Source of the DNA: Shewanella holmiensis
GTDB taxonomy: Bacteria > Pseudomonadota > Gammaproteobacteria > Enterobacterales > Shewanellaceae
Reading direction: 5' to 3'
DNA: 64,000 bases
Assembly: GCF_025370255.1 (NCBI RefSeq)
Contig: NZ_JAMTCD010000002.1
Location: forward strand, 124,001-188,000
Shown piece after piece: positions 8,849 through 18,499 of the stretch. The first letter of the stretch is position 1, and each line of letters opens with the position of its first letter. The translations under genes were made by a program, and so were the position numbers. The notes beneath the pieces were generated by a model. The model saw only the letters and a list, made by a program, of their open reading frames with translations. It was not told the DNA's origin and ran no database searches.

Positions 8849-8985
8849 GTGAGATAAAACCTGTTAAAAATAGTAATGAATTAACCTCAACTCAGGCAAA
8901 GAGATGAGGTGACTTACAGACGATTAAAGTTATTCTATGCTATAACCCAATATCGCATATACATAATCACGTGCAGGATACATAT

Positions 8986-9714
8986 ATGAATCAGCTTTTT
9001 ACGGCAGTACTTTTCTCGGTGGGTTTAACCAGCCCAATGCTAATGGCTAGCACCTTAACCCTGCCGAGCACGGCAGATATTATTGCCGTTAATGGTCAAC
9101 CCATTAAAGCAGAGAATACTCTTGATTTAGCTGAGGGCGTTAACCAACTGGCTTTACGTTACACGGGATCATATCGCGACCGTGGCAGTATGGAGCGTTT
9201 TGAGTCAGAGGTAGTCATTGTCCGATTTAACGCCGAAAATACATCCTACCAGCTTGTGTTACCCAACATCAGCCAGGCCAAACAGGCCAGCCGTTTTAAT
9301 CAACAACCCGAGATTGTCATTAACAGTACCAGCGGCCCAATTGCCATTCAAACCGATGTATTAATTAAAAACGGCCTACAACTCGGTCGCAATTACCAGC
9401 AGGAACTTGCGGCCTATAATCAAACTCAACAAGGGGCTGCTGTAAGTCAATTTGCCTCGGCTTACGCCGTTGCCGTGCCCGTTGCGCCGGTAAGTATTGC
9501 TCCACCACAAGGGGTAACAACACCCACGGTAATATCAGCTGCGACTATTGCACCTGTTTCGCTAGCACCCCCTAGCCCAATTGCCACATCCAAAAGTGTT
9601 GTGGAGCCAAAAACCATTGAACAGGATCAAGCTGAGATCCGTGAAATGCTTGATTATTGGTACAGTAAAGCCAATGACAATACCAAGGCCGAGTTTAAAC
9701 AAAGTATCAACTAA
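8986..9714 (+). CDS. DUF2057 (YccT-like) periplasmic protein
   Basis: ATG 8986 is preferred because GCAGGA lies 7 bases upstream; the GTG at 8971 overlaps that site. The 242-residue protein has a signal peptide (NQLFTAVLFSVGLTSPMLMA). Its mature part resembles DUF2057/YccT: LTLPSTADIIAVNGQPI, a VNQLALRYTGSYRD strand, and a conserved late EIREMLDYWYSKANDNTKAEF. A Pro/Val/Ala-rich linker of about 60 residues (AVAVPVAPVSIAPP and following) sits before the C-terminal helix. In E. coli the family has been linked to curli inhibition, but no curli genes are nearby, so the role here is unknown. Confidence 0.82.
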   Translation: MNQLFTAVLFSVGLTSPMLMASTLTLPSTADIIAVNGQPIKAENTLDLAEGVNQLALRYTGSYRDRGSMERFESEVVIVRFNAENTSYQLVLPNISQAKQASRFNQQPEIVINSTSGPIAIQTDVLIKNGLQLGRNYQQELAAYNQTQQGAAVSQFASAYAVAVPVAPVSIAPPQGVTTPTVISAATIAPVSLAPPSPIATSKSVVEPKTIEQDQAEIREMLDYWYSKANDNTKAEFKQSIN

Positions 9715-9743
9715 ACATTGTGATAGAGAGTTTAAAGCCATAA

Positions 9744-9768
9744 AAAAAGGAGCTAAATGCTCCTTTTT
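9744..9768. terminator. Bidirectional terminator between DUF2057 gene and dbpA
   Basis: AAAAAGGAGC (9744-9753) pairs with GCTCCTTTTT (9759-9768) around TAAAT, giving a T-run in both directions. It lies between two convergent genes. Confidence 0.92.
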
Positions 9769-9801
9769 GGGTGTTAACAGGGGTAGCTAATCAAGGCTTG
9801 G

Positions 9802-11205
9802 TTACATAAACCAAGCACGATAAGACTTGCCCTTTAATTTACCCTTGGTGATTATCGACATCGCTTTTTGCGCGACGTTACGAGATACCGCAACATAGGC
9901 GCGAATATCGGTCACTTTAATTTTACCAATATCGTTAAACTCAATACCGTTATCACCCGTTAATGCCCCAACAATATCACCTGGACGAATTTTTTGCTTT
10001 TTACCGCCCTCAATTTGAATGGTTTGCATTAGCGCTTGTAGCGGTGCTTTGTTTAATGCACTTAATGGCGGCAAAGTCGCTGCAACGATATCTTTGTTGA
10101 GCGCTTCTTCAATCATTGCCATTTTGTAGCCGTCGTTCTCGCCAAAAAAGCTGTAAGCGGCACCATGACTCCCCGCACGACCTGTGCGGCCAATACGGTG
10201 AATATGCACTTCACTGTCATAGGCTAAGTGATAGTTAAATACCGCATCTAAAGCATCAATATCTAAACCACGGGCAGCAACGTCGGTCGCCACCAGAATA
10301 CGCGCACTTTTATTGGCAAACTGCAGTAACATTTGATCGCGATCGCGTTGTTCTAAATCACCATGTAACGCTAATACGCTGAAGCCAAACTCAAGTAATG
10401 AATCGGCAACCTGTTGGGTTTCACGCTTGGTATTACAAAATACAACGGCACTTTCTGGTTGCTTATCAAGCAGTAATAAACGCAAGGCTTCTAAGCGACC
10501 TTGGTTGTCTTCAATACGGTAAAAATGCTGTTCAATCGTTAAATTGTCGTGGGTAGATTCCACTTTAACCATCACAGGCTTGTACATGATACGCTCAGCA
10601 ATAGACTGAATTTGCTCTGGGAACGTCGCACTAAATAGCAGTGTTTGGCGCTCATGCGGAGTTTGATCGATAATCGCGTCAATGTGTTCTTGGAAGCCCA
10701 TTTCCAGCATGCGATCGGCTTCGTCTAATACCAACATATTGACATTGCTGAGGTCCAGGCGGTTACGATCTAAATGATCAATAATACGCCCAGGTGTACC
10801 AACAATAATGTGAGCACCGTGTTCAAGCGAGCCAATTTGCGGCCCCATCGGCACGCCGCCACATAATGTCAGCACTTTAACGTTATGAATACCACGGGCT
10901 AGAGTACGAATTTCTTTAGCGACCTGATCGGCTAATTCACGGGTGGGACACAGCACCATAGTTTGAATACGAAAACGCTTTACATCCAGCTTGTTGAGTA
11001 ATCCCAAACCGAAAGCTGCGGTTTTACCAGAGCCAGTTTTTCCTTGGCCTATAACATCATCACCCGCCAAAATTGGCGGCAAACTTTCGGCTTGAATTTG
11101 TGTCATAGAGTCATAGCCCATAGTGCTAAGGTTATCTAATAACTCGGGTTTTAAGTTTAATGATGAAAATGCCTGACGGGCAACTTGCGAAGGTGACTGA
11201 CTCAA
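9802..11205 (-). CDS. dbpA: DEAD-box ATP-dependent RNA helicase DbpA
   Basis: The 467-residue protein contains the helicase motifs in order: Q motif region (GYDSMTQIQAESLP), GQGKTGSGKT (motif I), PTRELADQV (Ia), VLDEADRMLEMG (II), LFSATFP (III), VFCNTKRET, ATDVAARGLDID (V) and HRIGRTGRAG (VI). The last 75 residues (KIRPGDIVGALTGDNGIEFNDIG cut here, then TDIRAYVAV) form the DbpA RNA-binding domain, which in E. coli recognises hairpin 92 of 23S rRNA during large-subunit assembly. The start is TTG, with AGGATA 8 bases upstream. An in-frame stop lies just above and no ATG is available before residue 29, so the rare start is probably real. Confidence 0.95.
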   Translation of the reverse strand: MSQSPSQVARQAFSSLNLKPELLDNLSTMGYDSMTQIQAESLPPILAGDDVIGQGKTGSGKTAAFGLGLLNKLDVKRFRIQTMVLCPTRELADQVAKEIRTLARGIHNVKVLTLCGGVPMGPQIGSLEHGAHIIVGTPGRIIDHLDRNRLDLSNVNMLVLDEADRMLEMGFQEHIDAIIDQTPHERQTLLFSATFPEQIQSIAERIMYKPVMVKVESTHDNLTIEQHFYRIEDNQGRLEALRLLLLDKQPESAVVFCNTKRETQQVADSLLEFGFSVLALHGDLEQRDRDQMLLQFANKSARILVATDVAARGLDIDALDAVFNYHLAYDSEVHIHRIGRTGRAGSHGAAYSFFGENDGYKMAMIEEALNKDIVAATLPPLSALNKAPLQALMQTIQIEGGKKQKIRPGDIVGALTGDNGIEFNDIGKIKVTDIRAYVAVSRNVAQKAMSIITKGKLKGKSYRAWFM

Positions 11206-11348
11206 GGGAATATCCTGTGCTTAAAGCTAACGGAAAATAATAAGGCCAAAGCAAATGGCTTTGGCCGGAACGCGCTAATTATAGCAATAAACAGTCTACA
11301 TTACCGCATCATTGTTTTTCGTCACGCTAAAATTTGCACAATTAAACA

Positions 11349-12224
11349 TCAACTCAATGATAACGCACCAAAACGTCCTTGCTGATAATCCTCTATCGCC
11401 TGGTTAATTTCAGCTTGGGTGTTCATCACAAAAGGCCCCATGTGCACAATCTGCTCTTTAATCGGAGTTCCTGCCAAAATTAAACACCCTAATCCCGTTA
11501 CCCCAGCTTGAAATGTTGCTAACATTTGTGGGTTTATACACAGCATAGTGCCAGCTGAAAATGATTTCGTTTCACCGTCAACGTTGACAAATAACGTGCC
11601 TTGATACAGGTAAACATTAACCGCCTCAAAGTGGTTTAAGGCCAAATCGACCTGATTATTGGCCGGTAGCGTTAAATCCGCGATGGCGGCATTACCCGCC
11701 AACCCTTCAATACTGGTATTGGTGATACTAGAATCACGCATATCGGCAAACTGCCAAGTGCCCGCTAAAGCGGTAAGTGAAGCGCCATTGGCGTGAACAA
11801 GCGATGGATTTGGGATCATCGTAGTATCACGATAAATAGCCGGACGCATTTTGTCTTTCGCGGGCATGTTTATCCAGATTTGAAAACCATGTAAGCCTTC
11901 ATTGGCATCCGCTAGCGGCATTTCTGAATGGATAACGCCACTGCCAGTACTCATCCACTGCACATCGCCTGCACGAATCGCTTTAACATTACCCATGTGA
12001 TCACGATGTTCAAAACCGCCTTTCATTATATAGGTGAAGGTTTCGATGCCGCGATGGGGATGCGGAGGAAACCCGCCAATGAAATCTTGTTTATCATCAG
12101 ATTTGATTTCATCTAGCATTAAATAAGGGTCAAAACGTTGCTGGCCAAAATCGGCGACACGCTTAATATTTACGCCATCACCGTCCATCGCTGGTCGCGC
12201 CTGAGTCTTACTGATGATATTCAT
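11349..12224 (-). CDS. Pirin family protein
   Basis: The 291-residue protein has a bicupin pirin fold. The N-terminal cupin carries the iron ligands in FPPHPHRGIETFTYIM and the later FEHRDHMGN and IHSEMP. The C-terminal cupin (LALNHFEAVNVYLYQGTLFV) has lost the ligand set, as is usual. Bacterial pirins have been reported as quercetinases or as partners of metabolic enzymes, and the role cannot be chosen from sequence. AGAGGTCAAT precedes the ATG. It stands alone between dbpA (same strand) and a divergent small gene. Confidence 0.92.
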   Translation of the reverse strand: MNIISKTQARPAMDGDGVNIKRVADFGQQRFDPYLMLDEIKSDDKQDFIGGFPPHPHRGIETFTYIMKGGFEHRDHMGNVKAIRAGDVQWMSTGSGVIHSEMPLADANEGLHGFQIWINMPAKDKMRPAIYRDTTMIPNPSLVHANGASLTALAGTWQFADMRDSSITNTSIEGLAGNAAIADLTLPANNQVDLALNHFEAVNVYLYQGTLFVNVDGETKSFSAGTMLCINPQMLATFQAGVTGLGCLILAGTPIKEQIVHMGPFVMNTQAEINQAIEDYQQGRFGALSLS

Positions 12225-12444
12225 ATTGACCTCTAAATAGCCTCACTAACACAACAGTGTATCAGTGTATTGCCTCCACTTTATCGACTATTTAGTTGAA
12301 GATAAATTGCATAAAATGCGTAAAAACATTCTATTTATTAGAACACTCAGCATTCCCATAACAGCTTGCGACTTAGGAAATTAATTTTTATATGAGAATA
12401 ATCTTATACAATTACTTTATAAAACACTCAATATGAGTTGAGTT

Positions 12445-12849
12445 ATGTCGGTTGAGCATGGTGAATTTCAAATATGCCTTGACGGCTGTATCATCAAATC
12501 TAAGTTGATAGGTTCATTTAATGAATTCGGAGCAAAATGCTATACCGATGCAGTTATTGAGATCGTCAAAAAATTTGATGGCAAACCCTTTGCTATTTTA
12601 GTCAATAACTTAGAATTATTTGGCGGTACGCCAGAAGCATATCAAGTACTTGAACAATATAATATATGGGTTAACCAGCAACACATGTTAGCCAAAGCAT
12701 TTGTGTTCAATGCCTCTATTTTGGCAACGATAATGAAAAACATGCCACCCTCTATGCAAGCCGACAATATTCAAATGTTTAAAACTTTAGAAGATGCAGA
12801 GTCTTGGTTAAAAGAAGTGTTGCTGCAACATGTCGAAATAAGAACCTAA
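12445..12849 (+). CDS. Small SpoIIAA/STAS-like protein of unknown function
   Basis: The 134-residue cytoplasmic protein shows an alternating beta-alpha layout: a GEFQICLDGCIIKSKLIGSF strand pair, a helix (YTDAVIEIVKKF), a PFAILVNNLEL strand, a helix around PEAYQVLEQYN, an AKAFVFN strand, and a C-terminal LEDAESWLKEVL helix. The last motif, aspartate/glutamate-rich with Trp-Leu, is common in SpoIIAA-like (STAS-related) bacterial proteins. No catalytic residue is evident. The fold call is an inference. The ribosome site is weak (GAGTTGAG). It has no same-strand neighbours within 1 kb, so it is probably monocistronic. Confidence 0.65.
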   Translation: MSVEHGEFQICLDGCIIKSKLIGSFNEFGAKCYTDAVIEIVKKFDGKPFAILVNNLELFGGTPEAYQVLEQYNIWVNQQHMLAKAFVFNASILATIMKNMPPSMQADNIQMFKTLEDAESWLKEVLLQHVEIRT

Positions 12850-12967
12850 TGTCGACTAGGCTAAACCAGATAAACAGCGTATCAGCAAACCTAATCCTGC
12901 TTTTTAACCTCTCATCCTATTAGCGTTTTTAGCGCCAGCTCAAGCAGAACTCTTGTTCTGCCAATGC

Positions 12968-13363
12968 TTATAATGACAATTCTTGTAATGCTAACAGTGC
13001 CGCAGAGGCTTTGGCTGATGGAACAAAAATATGGTCGTGATAATAAGCTGCAAAGACATTAGCGCTTATGCCTTTGGCGGTTAGCTTTGCCGACACAGCG
13101 GCGGTTAAACCCACGGCCTCTAAACTAGAATGCACGGTTAACGTAATTTGACGAAACGTATTCTCAAACGTTAAACCCGCATTGATCGCGGCCTCCTTTT
13201 GAAGCACTAAAGTTAACCCTTCTGACTCCATAAAAGTGGCTATCGGATTTAACGCTAAATAATCACCTAAATGCCCTTGAACTTTACAAAATACACATTC
13301 AGTATCAAGTAATTGTGGTTGTATGGTTTGTAAAAGTTTATCGAGTTCGGTAATACCTGACAT
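12968..13363 (-). CDS. ACT-domain protein (DUF2241-type)
   Basis: ATG 13363 is chosen because AAGGG lies about 8 bases upstream and because family members typically begin MSGIT. The TTG at 13402 has no ribosome site. The 131-residue protein has two ACT-like halves: ELDKLLQTIQPQLLDTECVFC followed by a strand-helix unit with LVLQKEAAINAGL, and then FRQITLTVHSSLEAVGLTAAVSAKL with HDHIFVPSAKASAAL. Such small ACT proteins are thought to bind amino acids, but no ligand is known for this group. It lies 43 bases downstream of a small membrane-protein gene on the same strand, which suggests a two-gene operon. Confidence 0.82.
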   Translation of the reverse strand: MSGITELDKLLQTIQPQLLDTECVFCKVQGHLGDYLALNPIATFMESEGLTLVLQKEAAINAGLTFENTFRQITLTVHSSLEAVGLTAAVSAKLTAKGISANVFAAYYHDHIFVPSAKASAALLALQELSL

Positions 13364-13405
13364 TGCATTGCCCTTAATTAACAACGATATTGGTTTAGAC
13401 AATGA

Positions 13406-13621
13406 TTAAGTTTTTTTGAGTATTAACCAAATTGCTCTGATGATGAATAAAAATACCCCTAAAGCCCCCAAAAACACAAACAACATGCTTAGAGGTAAAA
13501 AAACGCTTTCAATCAAGACATTTTTTTCATCAAGATATTGATAATAGGTAATTTCAATATAGCCAAAGGCAATGCCAATGATCAATAACAGCCCACTAAA
13601 CCACAGTAATTTATGCTTCAT
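13406..13621 (-). CDS. Small two-helix membrane protein (71 aa)
   Basis: ATG 13621 has AAGGGG 5 bases upstream, whereas the longer readings (from 13660) have no site. The protein is almost entirely two hydrophobic segments, LLWFSGLLLIIGIAFGYIEI and LPLSMLFVFLGALGVFLFII, joined by a charged loop (QYLDEKNVL), with a basic C-terminus (ILKKT). It is predicted to sit in the inner membrane. I do not recognise the family. Its neighbour downstream is the ACT-domain gene. Confidence 0.65.
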   Translation of the reverse strand: MKHKLLWFSGLLLIIGIAFGYIEITYYQYLDEKNVLIESVFLPLSMLFVFLGALGVFLFIIRAIWLILKKT

Positions 13622-13809
13622 AATGGCCCCTTGAATAAAGCTTTTTGACATCACCATCATAGTTAGAATTGGAGAGAAAAAATTACTTATCCAATTGATA
13701 TTACTACATTTAATGTATTGGATATTATTAAGATTTTATAAATTTATTATCCAGAGTGCCGTTATTCACTTCAAAACGGATAAAAATACAAATGAAGCTG
13801 AATTAACAT

Positions 13810-15366
13810 CTAACTGTAACGTTGATTACATATTTCCATGTCGTAGCTATACACAACACATTTATTACGGCCATTTTCTTTGGCTTGATAAAGGGCTAAA
13901 TCTGCTTTTTTACACAATTCTTGAAAACTTTGAAGCGCAAACGCCTGACATTCTGCCACCCCAATACTGACGGTCACCTTGGTAGTACCATTAAATGCCG
14001 AACGTTCGATCTCGGTTCGGATCCTTTCAGCTAAATATGAGGCCGTTTCTAGATTGGTATTAGGCACTGTAATAACAAATTCTTCACCACCATAACGACC
14101 AACAATATCAATTTTTCTCACACTGCGCTTGATAACCGAGGCGACATTAATAATCCCTTGATCACCAGCATAATGGCCATGTTCATCGTTCAATTGTTTG
14201 AAAAAATCGATATCAATCATGATGATGCTGATAGGCTCATCTCTTTTAATCGCCATATAGATAGCTTCATTGGATAACCGTTCTAATGACATGCGGTTAT
14301 ACAATTGACTTAAACCATCCAACTCTGCCAGCTTTTTAGTTTTACACAGCATGTCGAACAATTTAACCAACAACCATAAAATAATGACAAACATAGACAC
14401 AATGACCAAACGACCATATATGTTTTCAACCACTAGATTTTGCCATTGGTCTTCAGAAAGCTGATAAGCAACGTAAAACTTTCCTTTAATCAAATTAGAT
14501 AAAATGTAATAACCACCAGAATATTGAGCCAATTTATAATTAACAACCTGTTCATCGAGTTTAAAGCCCACATTCTCTAAGTCTTTAAATGCCTTATTGG
14601 CAATCACCTGACCTTTATCAGAAATTAGGCTAATGTCATTATCCAGTGCTGACAAATCAGAATGTAACACTTTATTCAGGTAATCCAACCCCACATCTAA
14701 TGACACCGCACCTTTAAAAACATCATGATAATAAACTGGAGTGGATACCGAAATCATCAATCCAGCCCCAGCTGCATCATCATACAAATCAGATATCCGA
14801 GTCTCTTTATTTGGGTTTTCCTCTGGAGTAGCGATGAGCCAGAAAGGCTTAGAATAATTGTACTCTGTAAAGTGGAACTGCTCTATCGGCACACTTGGGC
14901 TCAGTAAAATAAACCCTTTTTGAGAGGTATAATAAGACCATATAAATGGATGACTTTTAGCTGCGATAGGTGCGGATAAATTCAAGCCTAATAGCGCATT
15001 GATTTCAGACCACATTTCAGCATCCACATCTTGCATTGAACCTATACCGGTTAAATTGGCTGTCAATGGATGACCGGCAATGGTCTCGTTACCTTGCAAA
15101 CCAAAAGCATTTAATTCAGGAAAGTTTTTAAATGAAGATATTAATGGATGAGGATTAGATATATCGTGTAAATCGAAATTGAAAATCAGTTGTTCTTTGA
15201 TGGATTCATTGTAAGCAATGGCCACATCTAACATCTGGCCCACCTCACGCTCATTGTCTTTTAATGTAGAAATAAGCTGCTTTTCAATATTATTTTGACC
15301 ATGATGATAGACAGTAGCAAGGCCTCCTCCCCAAAGGATAATGATAAGAAAGTAAAAAATTTTCAT
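13810..15366 (-). CDS. Membrane Cache-GGDEF diguanylate cyclase
   Basis: The 518-residue protein has an N-terminal transmembrane helix (IFYFLIIILWGGGLATVY), a periplasmic dCache-like sensor at about residues 30-310 (with a WSYYTSQKGFILLSPS and a later SVSTPVYYHDVFKGAVSLDV block typical of Cache domains), a second helix (LVIVSMFVIILWLLVKLF) and a GGDEF domain at about 345-505. The active site is GGEEF near residue 425. RKID five residues before it is an intact I-site, so feedback inhibition by cyclic di-GMP is expected. It likely senses a small periplasmic ligand and makes cyclic di-GMP. It is monocistronic. Confidence 0.93.
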   Translation of the reverse strand: MKIFYFLIIILWGGGLATVYHHGQNNIEKQLISTLKDNEREVGQMLDVAIAYNESIKEQLIFNFDLHDISNPHPLISSFKNFPELNAFGLQGNETIAGHPLTANLTGIGSMQDVDAEMWSEINALLGLNLSAPIAAKSHPFIWSYYTSQKGFILLSPSVPIEQFHFTEYNYSKPFWLIATPEENPNKETRISDLYDDAAGAGLMISVSTPVYYHDVFKGAVSLDVGLDYLNKVLHSDLSALDNDISLISDKGQVIANKAFKDLENVGFKLDEQVVNYKLAQYSGGYYILSNLIKGKFYVAYQLSEDQWQNLVVENIYGRLVIVSMFVIILWLLVKLFDMLCKTKKLAELDGLSQLYNRMSLERLSNEAIYMAIKRDEPISIIMIDIDFFKQLNDEHGHYAGDQGIINVASVIKRSVRKIDIVGRYGGEEFVITVPNTNLETASYLAERIRTEIERSAFNGTTKVTVSIGVAECQAFALQSFQELCKKADLALYQAKENGRNKCVVYSYDMEICNQRYS

Positions 15367-15884
15367 ATCTTACTCTTCGACATAATGTGTTGTGTACCTG
15401 CCAATCAATGAACATTCGATTCCAAAATACGACTCAAGTGTGGGGCAATATGTGAAACTTACTGCATTTATCAGATTAGCAGTGATTTACATATCTTGCT
15501 GAATACTTACTCTAAAATCTCCACTATTTCATTTTTATATGTGAGGTTAAGCAAGATAATGATTACGGCAGGTTAATGCCTAAGTTTTTTGAGGTAAAAG
15601 CGTGTTAATCAAGGTAAGTAGAGCGTGCTAAAACGAACTCAATAGAGCCTGTTTATCTTGACTAATAAAGGATTGTTCAAGATATAAATGAATTAAGCGC
15701 AACGAGTTAATTTGTCATCAACGAATATTCGCAACCTGATGTAGGCTTAGCACGCAACTGATTGTGAAAGCGGATGATACTTTGCTACTTATAGGTAATA
15801 GTCACCACTTGTAAATAATGATAAATTACACTTATTTTTTATATGCTTACGTTATTTTTTACTGTTATAACCAGAGGTTTTGTT
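15367..15884. other. Non-coding gap with no clear feature
   Basis: This 518-base stretch separates two divergent genes and must hold both promoters. I see only AT-rich DNA and a short hairpin (ATCTTGA with TCAAGAT around 15655-15680). No repeat, ORF or recognisable operator stands out. Confidence 0.5.
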
Positions 15885-17075
15885 ATGGGTATTGCTAAAA
15901 AGATATCTCTTGTATTGATAATGTTGCTGGCTTTATCCAGTTGTTCTTTACTCGAAGTAAAATTAGAAAGTGGCATAGAACCACTACCACAAACGCAGCT
16001 AAATATGCGCGTGTTTAGCCGAGATTTCAGCCACACCTTTTACAGCGAAGTAGAAACCAGTGCAGACAAAATCATTTTATTAGCATCTAACCCTGAAAGT
16101 AACCCCCTCACCACATCTGAGTTTGTGGCATTAAAATCAAATAGTTTAATGTGGAAAATTAACAGCGAACAAGCTTTACAGCGCGCCATATTTCAAGCAT
16201 CACCAGTATCAGCAATGGTTGATACCTGGGTATTAACCGCCCAGATGAACGCCTTTTTCTCATTGGGCAATGGTCATCAGCTTTTTGGCGAACATCAAGC
16301 CATCGCCATCGCCGCAAGTGAGCGTTTACAGGCTAATTTTGAACAGACCATTAAAGGCTTTGTAAAAACAGGGGAGTTTGAACAATATAAACAATTTATC
16401 ACCCAATATGTTGCTGAACACCCCATTACCGATATTACGTTTACCCGCACATCCGCTTTTAATGCGTGGTTAGCATATCGAAATATCAGCGAATTTGAAG
16501 CGATTACAACCTTTGGCTCTGTGCCTGAGGTGATGAGTGACATTTCAGATCGCATGGCAATGTTCGCAGATCAAACGCCTAAGTTATTAACTTGGAAAGC
16601 TGAATTGTATGCACTGCATTCCAATATCAGCGCCGATGAATTACAAAAAACCTTAGCCAGTATTAACAACACATCTGCCCGTTTTCAGCAATTAATGGCA
16701 CAAAGCCCCGAAATGATGGCCAGTTTAGCCAGTGATTTACGCAAAGAGCTAACACCACTGTTAACCCAGTTAAGTGAGTCTACTGATGATAAGTTGGCGC
16801 AATTATCCATTGAGCGTCAGGCATTAGAATTAATGGTTAAAAATGAGCGAATAGCGCTAGAAGAAATGATCACCCGCGAGCGCATTGCCGCTGCGGCAAA
16901 TCTGGATGATATTTCAAAGCATACCGTAGAAGTGGTTTTTAAAGAATTAACCCATACACTAAAAAGCTTGATTCTATACTTTGTGTTATTCCTATTTGTG
17001 ATCTTTTTTGCACCTTTAGGATTAGGTGTATGGCTAGGTAAGCGAATGGCACTTAAGTCAGAAATGAAAAAATAA
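15885..17075 (+). CDS. Lipoprotein with a C-terminal membrane anchor, unknown function
   Basis: ATG 15885 is chosen because AGAGG lies upstream and it gives a standard lipoprotein signal, GIAKKISLVLIMLLALSSC, with lipobox LSSC. ATG 15843 would add 14 residues before it. The 396-residue product then has a helical body, a predicted coiled coil at about 300-350 (ERQALELMVKNERIALEEMI), a strongly hydrophobic segment near residue 370 (LYFVLFLFVIFFAPLGLGVW) and a basic tail (GKRMALKSEMKK). A lipidated N-terminus together with a C-terminal transmembrane helix would hold it in the inner membrane, with the body in the periplasm. I do not recognise the family. It is followed by a non-coding gap. Confidence 0.75.
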   Translation: MGIAKKISLVLIMLLALSSCSLLEVKLESGIEPLPQTQLNMRVFSRDFSHTFYSEVETSADKIILLASNPESNPLTTSEFVALKSNSLMWKINSEQALQRAIFQASPVSAMVDTWVLTAQMNAFFSLGNGHQLFGEHQAIAIAASERLQANFEQTIKGFVKTGEFEQYKQFITQYVAEHPITDITFTRTSAFNAWLAYRNISEFEAITTFGSVPEVMSDISDRMAMFADQTPKLLTWKAELYALHSNISADELQKTLASINNTSARFQQLMAQSPEMMASLASDLRKELTPLLTQLSESTDDKLAQLSIERQALELMVKNERIALEEMITRERIAAAANLDDISKHTVEVVFKELTHTLKSLILYFVLFLFVIFFAPLGLGVWLGKRMALKSEMKK

Positions 17076-17542
17076 TCGCAAGATGAGCTGAAAGTCTAAC
17101 TAGATACTGTTTAACAGAGAAAAGAGCATGGCGGTGAATGATGTGACTAATGAAGCAATGACTTTTCACCATCATCACTATGCCAAATGCTATTTAAGCA
17201 ATATCGAGTGCATTTGATTTTACATAGAATGACACCTTACACTTAATTGAGCCTGAAGCTCACTGTGCTATTAGCACCTAAGATTTTCTTTTTGTTTTAA
17301 GTCTTGTGTAACCAGCTCTTCAATGAGTCCATCTTGTGTTTGATAACGTTCAATAATGCGTTTGATTGTCCGCTTGGTTGTTAAAGATAGCTGTCTTTGT
17401 TTTTGATTTGTTTTTTCCCCGGCTAATTAATTTGAACAATTAACATAAGTTTACTGCCATCAGATGCTTGTTAACTGTACAAAATTACACATTTTTTATA
17501 AAACAGCTACAATTTATTCACTGCCATCCGGAGTTAACTATT
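17076..17542. other. Gap with a possible short minus-strand coding remnant
   Basis: Most of this stretch is featureless. On the minus strand from about 17425 to 17277 one frame is open for about 49 codons and ends in TAA. It has no ATG and reads as plausible protein (for example TTKRTIKRIIERYQTQDG and LIEELVTQDLKQKE). It may be a gene remnant or chance. The promoter of the GAF-GGDEF-EAL gene must also lie here. Confidence 0.35.
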
Positions 17543-18499
17543 ATGTCATACACTGCTGCCATTAATCAGTCCAAAGTAGACGATTCCACCTTTGAGATTG
17601 AAACATCAAAAATCATTGTTCCAAATGAAATGTTTGATAACTGGCAACAGACCTTGGATTTACTTTCAGAATTGGCCAACACCCCTGTTTCACTAATCAT
17701 GCGCGTTCATAAGGCAAGCATCGAAGTATTTGCCTCAAGTCGGACTAATGACAACCCTTATAAAAAACATGATAGCGAAAGTTTAGGGCACGGCCTTTAC
17801 TGTGAAACCGTGATTAATGAAGCAAAAGAGCTCCATATTCCTAATGCTCTTAAAGACGCACTTTGGAATAACAACCCTGATATAAAACTAGGCATGATCG
17901 CCTATTGCGGTTTACCACTTCGTTGGCCAGATCAAAAAGGGACATTTGGAACGATCTGCATGCTTGATAACAAAGAGCATGTTTATAGCGAAAAAATTCG
18001 TAGTCTTCTGACGCGTTTTCAAAGCGCGATTGAATCAAATTTGATGACCCTATATCAGCAAACTAAATTACAAATCCAGAATCAAGAGTTAGAAAGAAAA
18101 GTACAACTTCGCACTCAAGAGTTAGTTGAACTCAGTGAAAAATTAATAAAAGAAATTGAAAATAGTGCCCTAACTGAAACAACACTTGAATACCACAAAA
18201 ACTATGACCCACTCACAGGATTACCAAATCGCATCACCCTAATCAATACATTATCTAGCATGCTAGAAAAAGGAAAGCCTAAAGATAAAGTCTCAGTACT
18301 GTATCTTGGATTACGTAATTTTAAATCAATTAATGATAGTTATGGTTACTTGATTGGCGATAAAGCACTTTTAATATTAAGTCAGCGTTTACAAAAACTG
18401 ATTAATAAAAATACCTTTATATCTAGGATTGCAGGCGTCGAATTTGTCATTATTCAAACACATAAATCTTCTAAAAATGCGATATGTTGTAGTAGCTCA
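17543..18499 (+). pseudogene. 5' part of a GAF-GGDEF-EAL gene, cut by IS insertion
   Basis: ATG 17543 has GGAG about 9 bases upstream; the reading from 17468 lacks a site. The protein starts with a GAF-type sensor (about residues 20-185, with SLGHGLYCETVINEAKELHI cut here), a coiled-coil linker (NQELERKVQLRTQELVELSE) and a GGDEF domain from YDPLTGLPNRITL. The signature is degenerate, AGVEF in ISRIAGVEFVII, so this half probably never made cyclic di-GMP. The frame runs into the IS481-family end and stops at 18511. The matching 3' part with the EAL domain is at 19979-20899. Between them about 40 residues expected in a GGDEF domain are missing, so excision of the insertions alone would not restore the gene. 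Confidence 0.88.
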
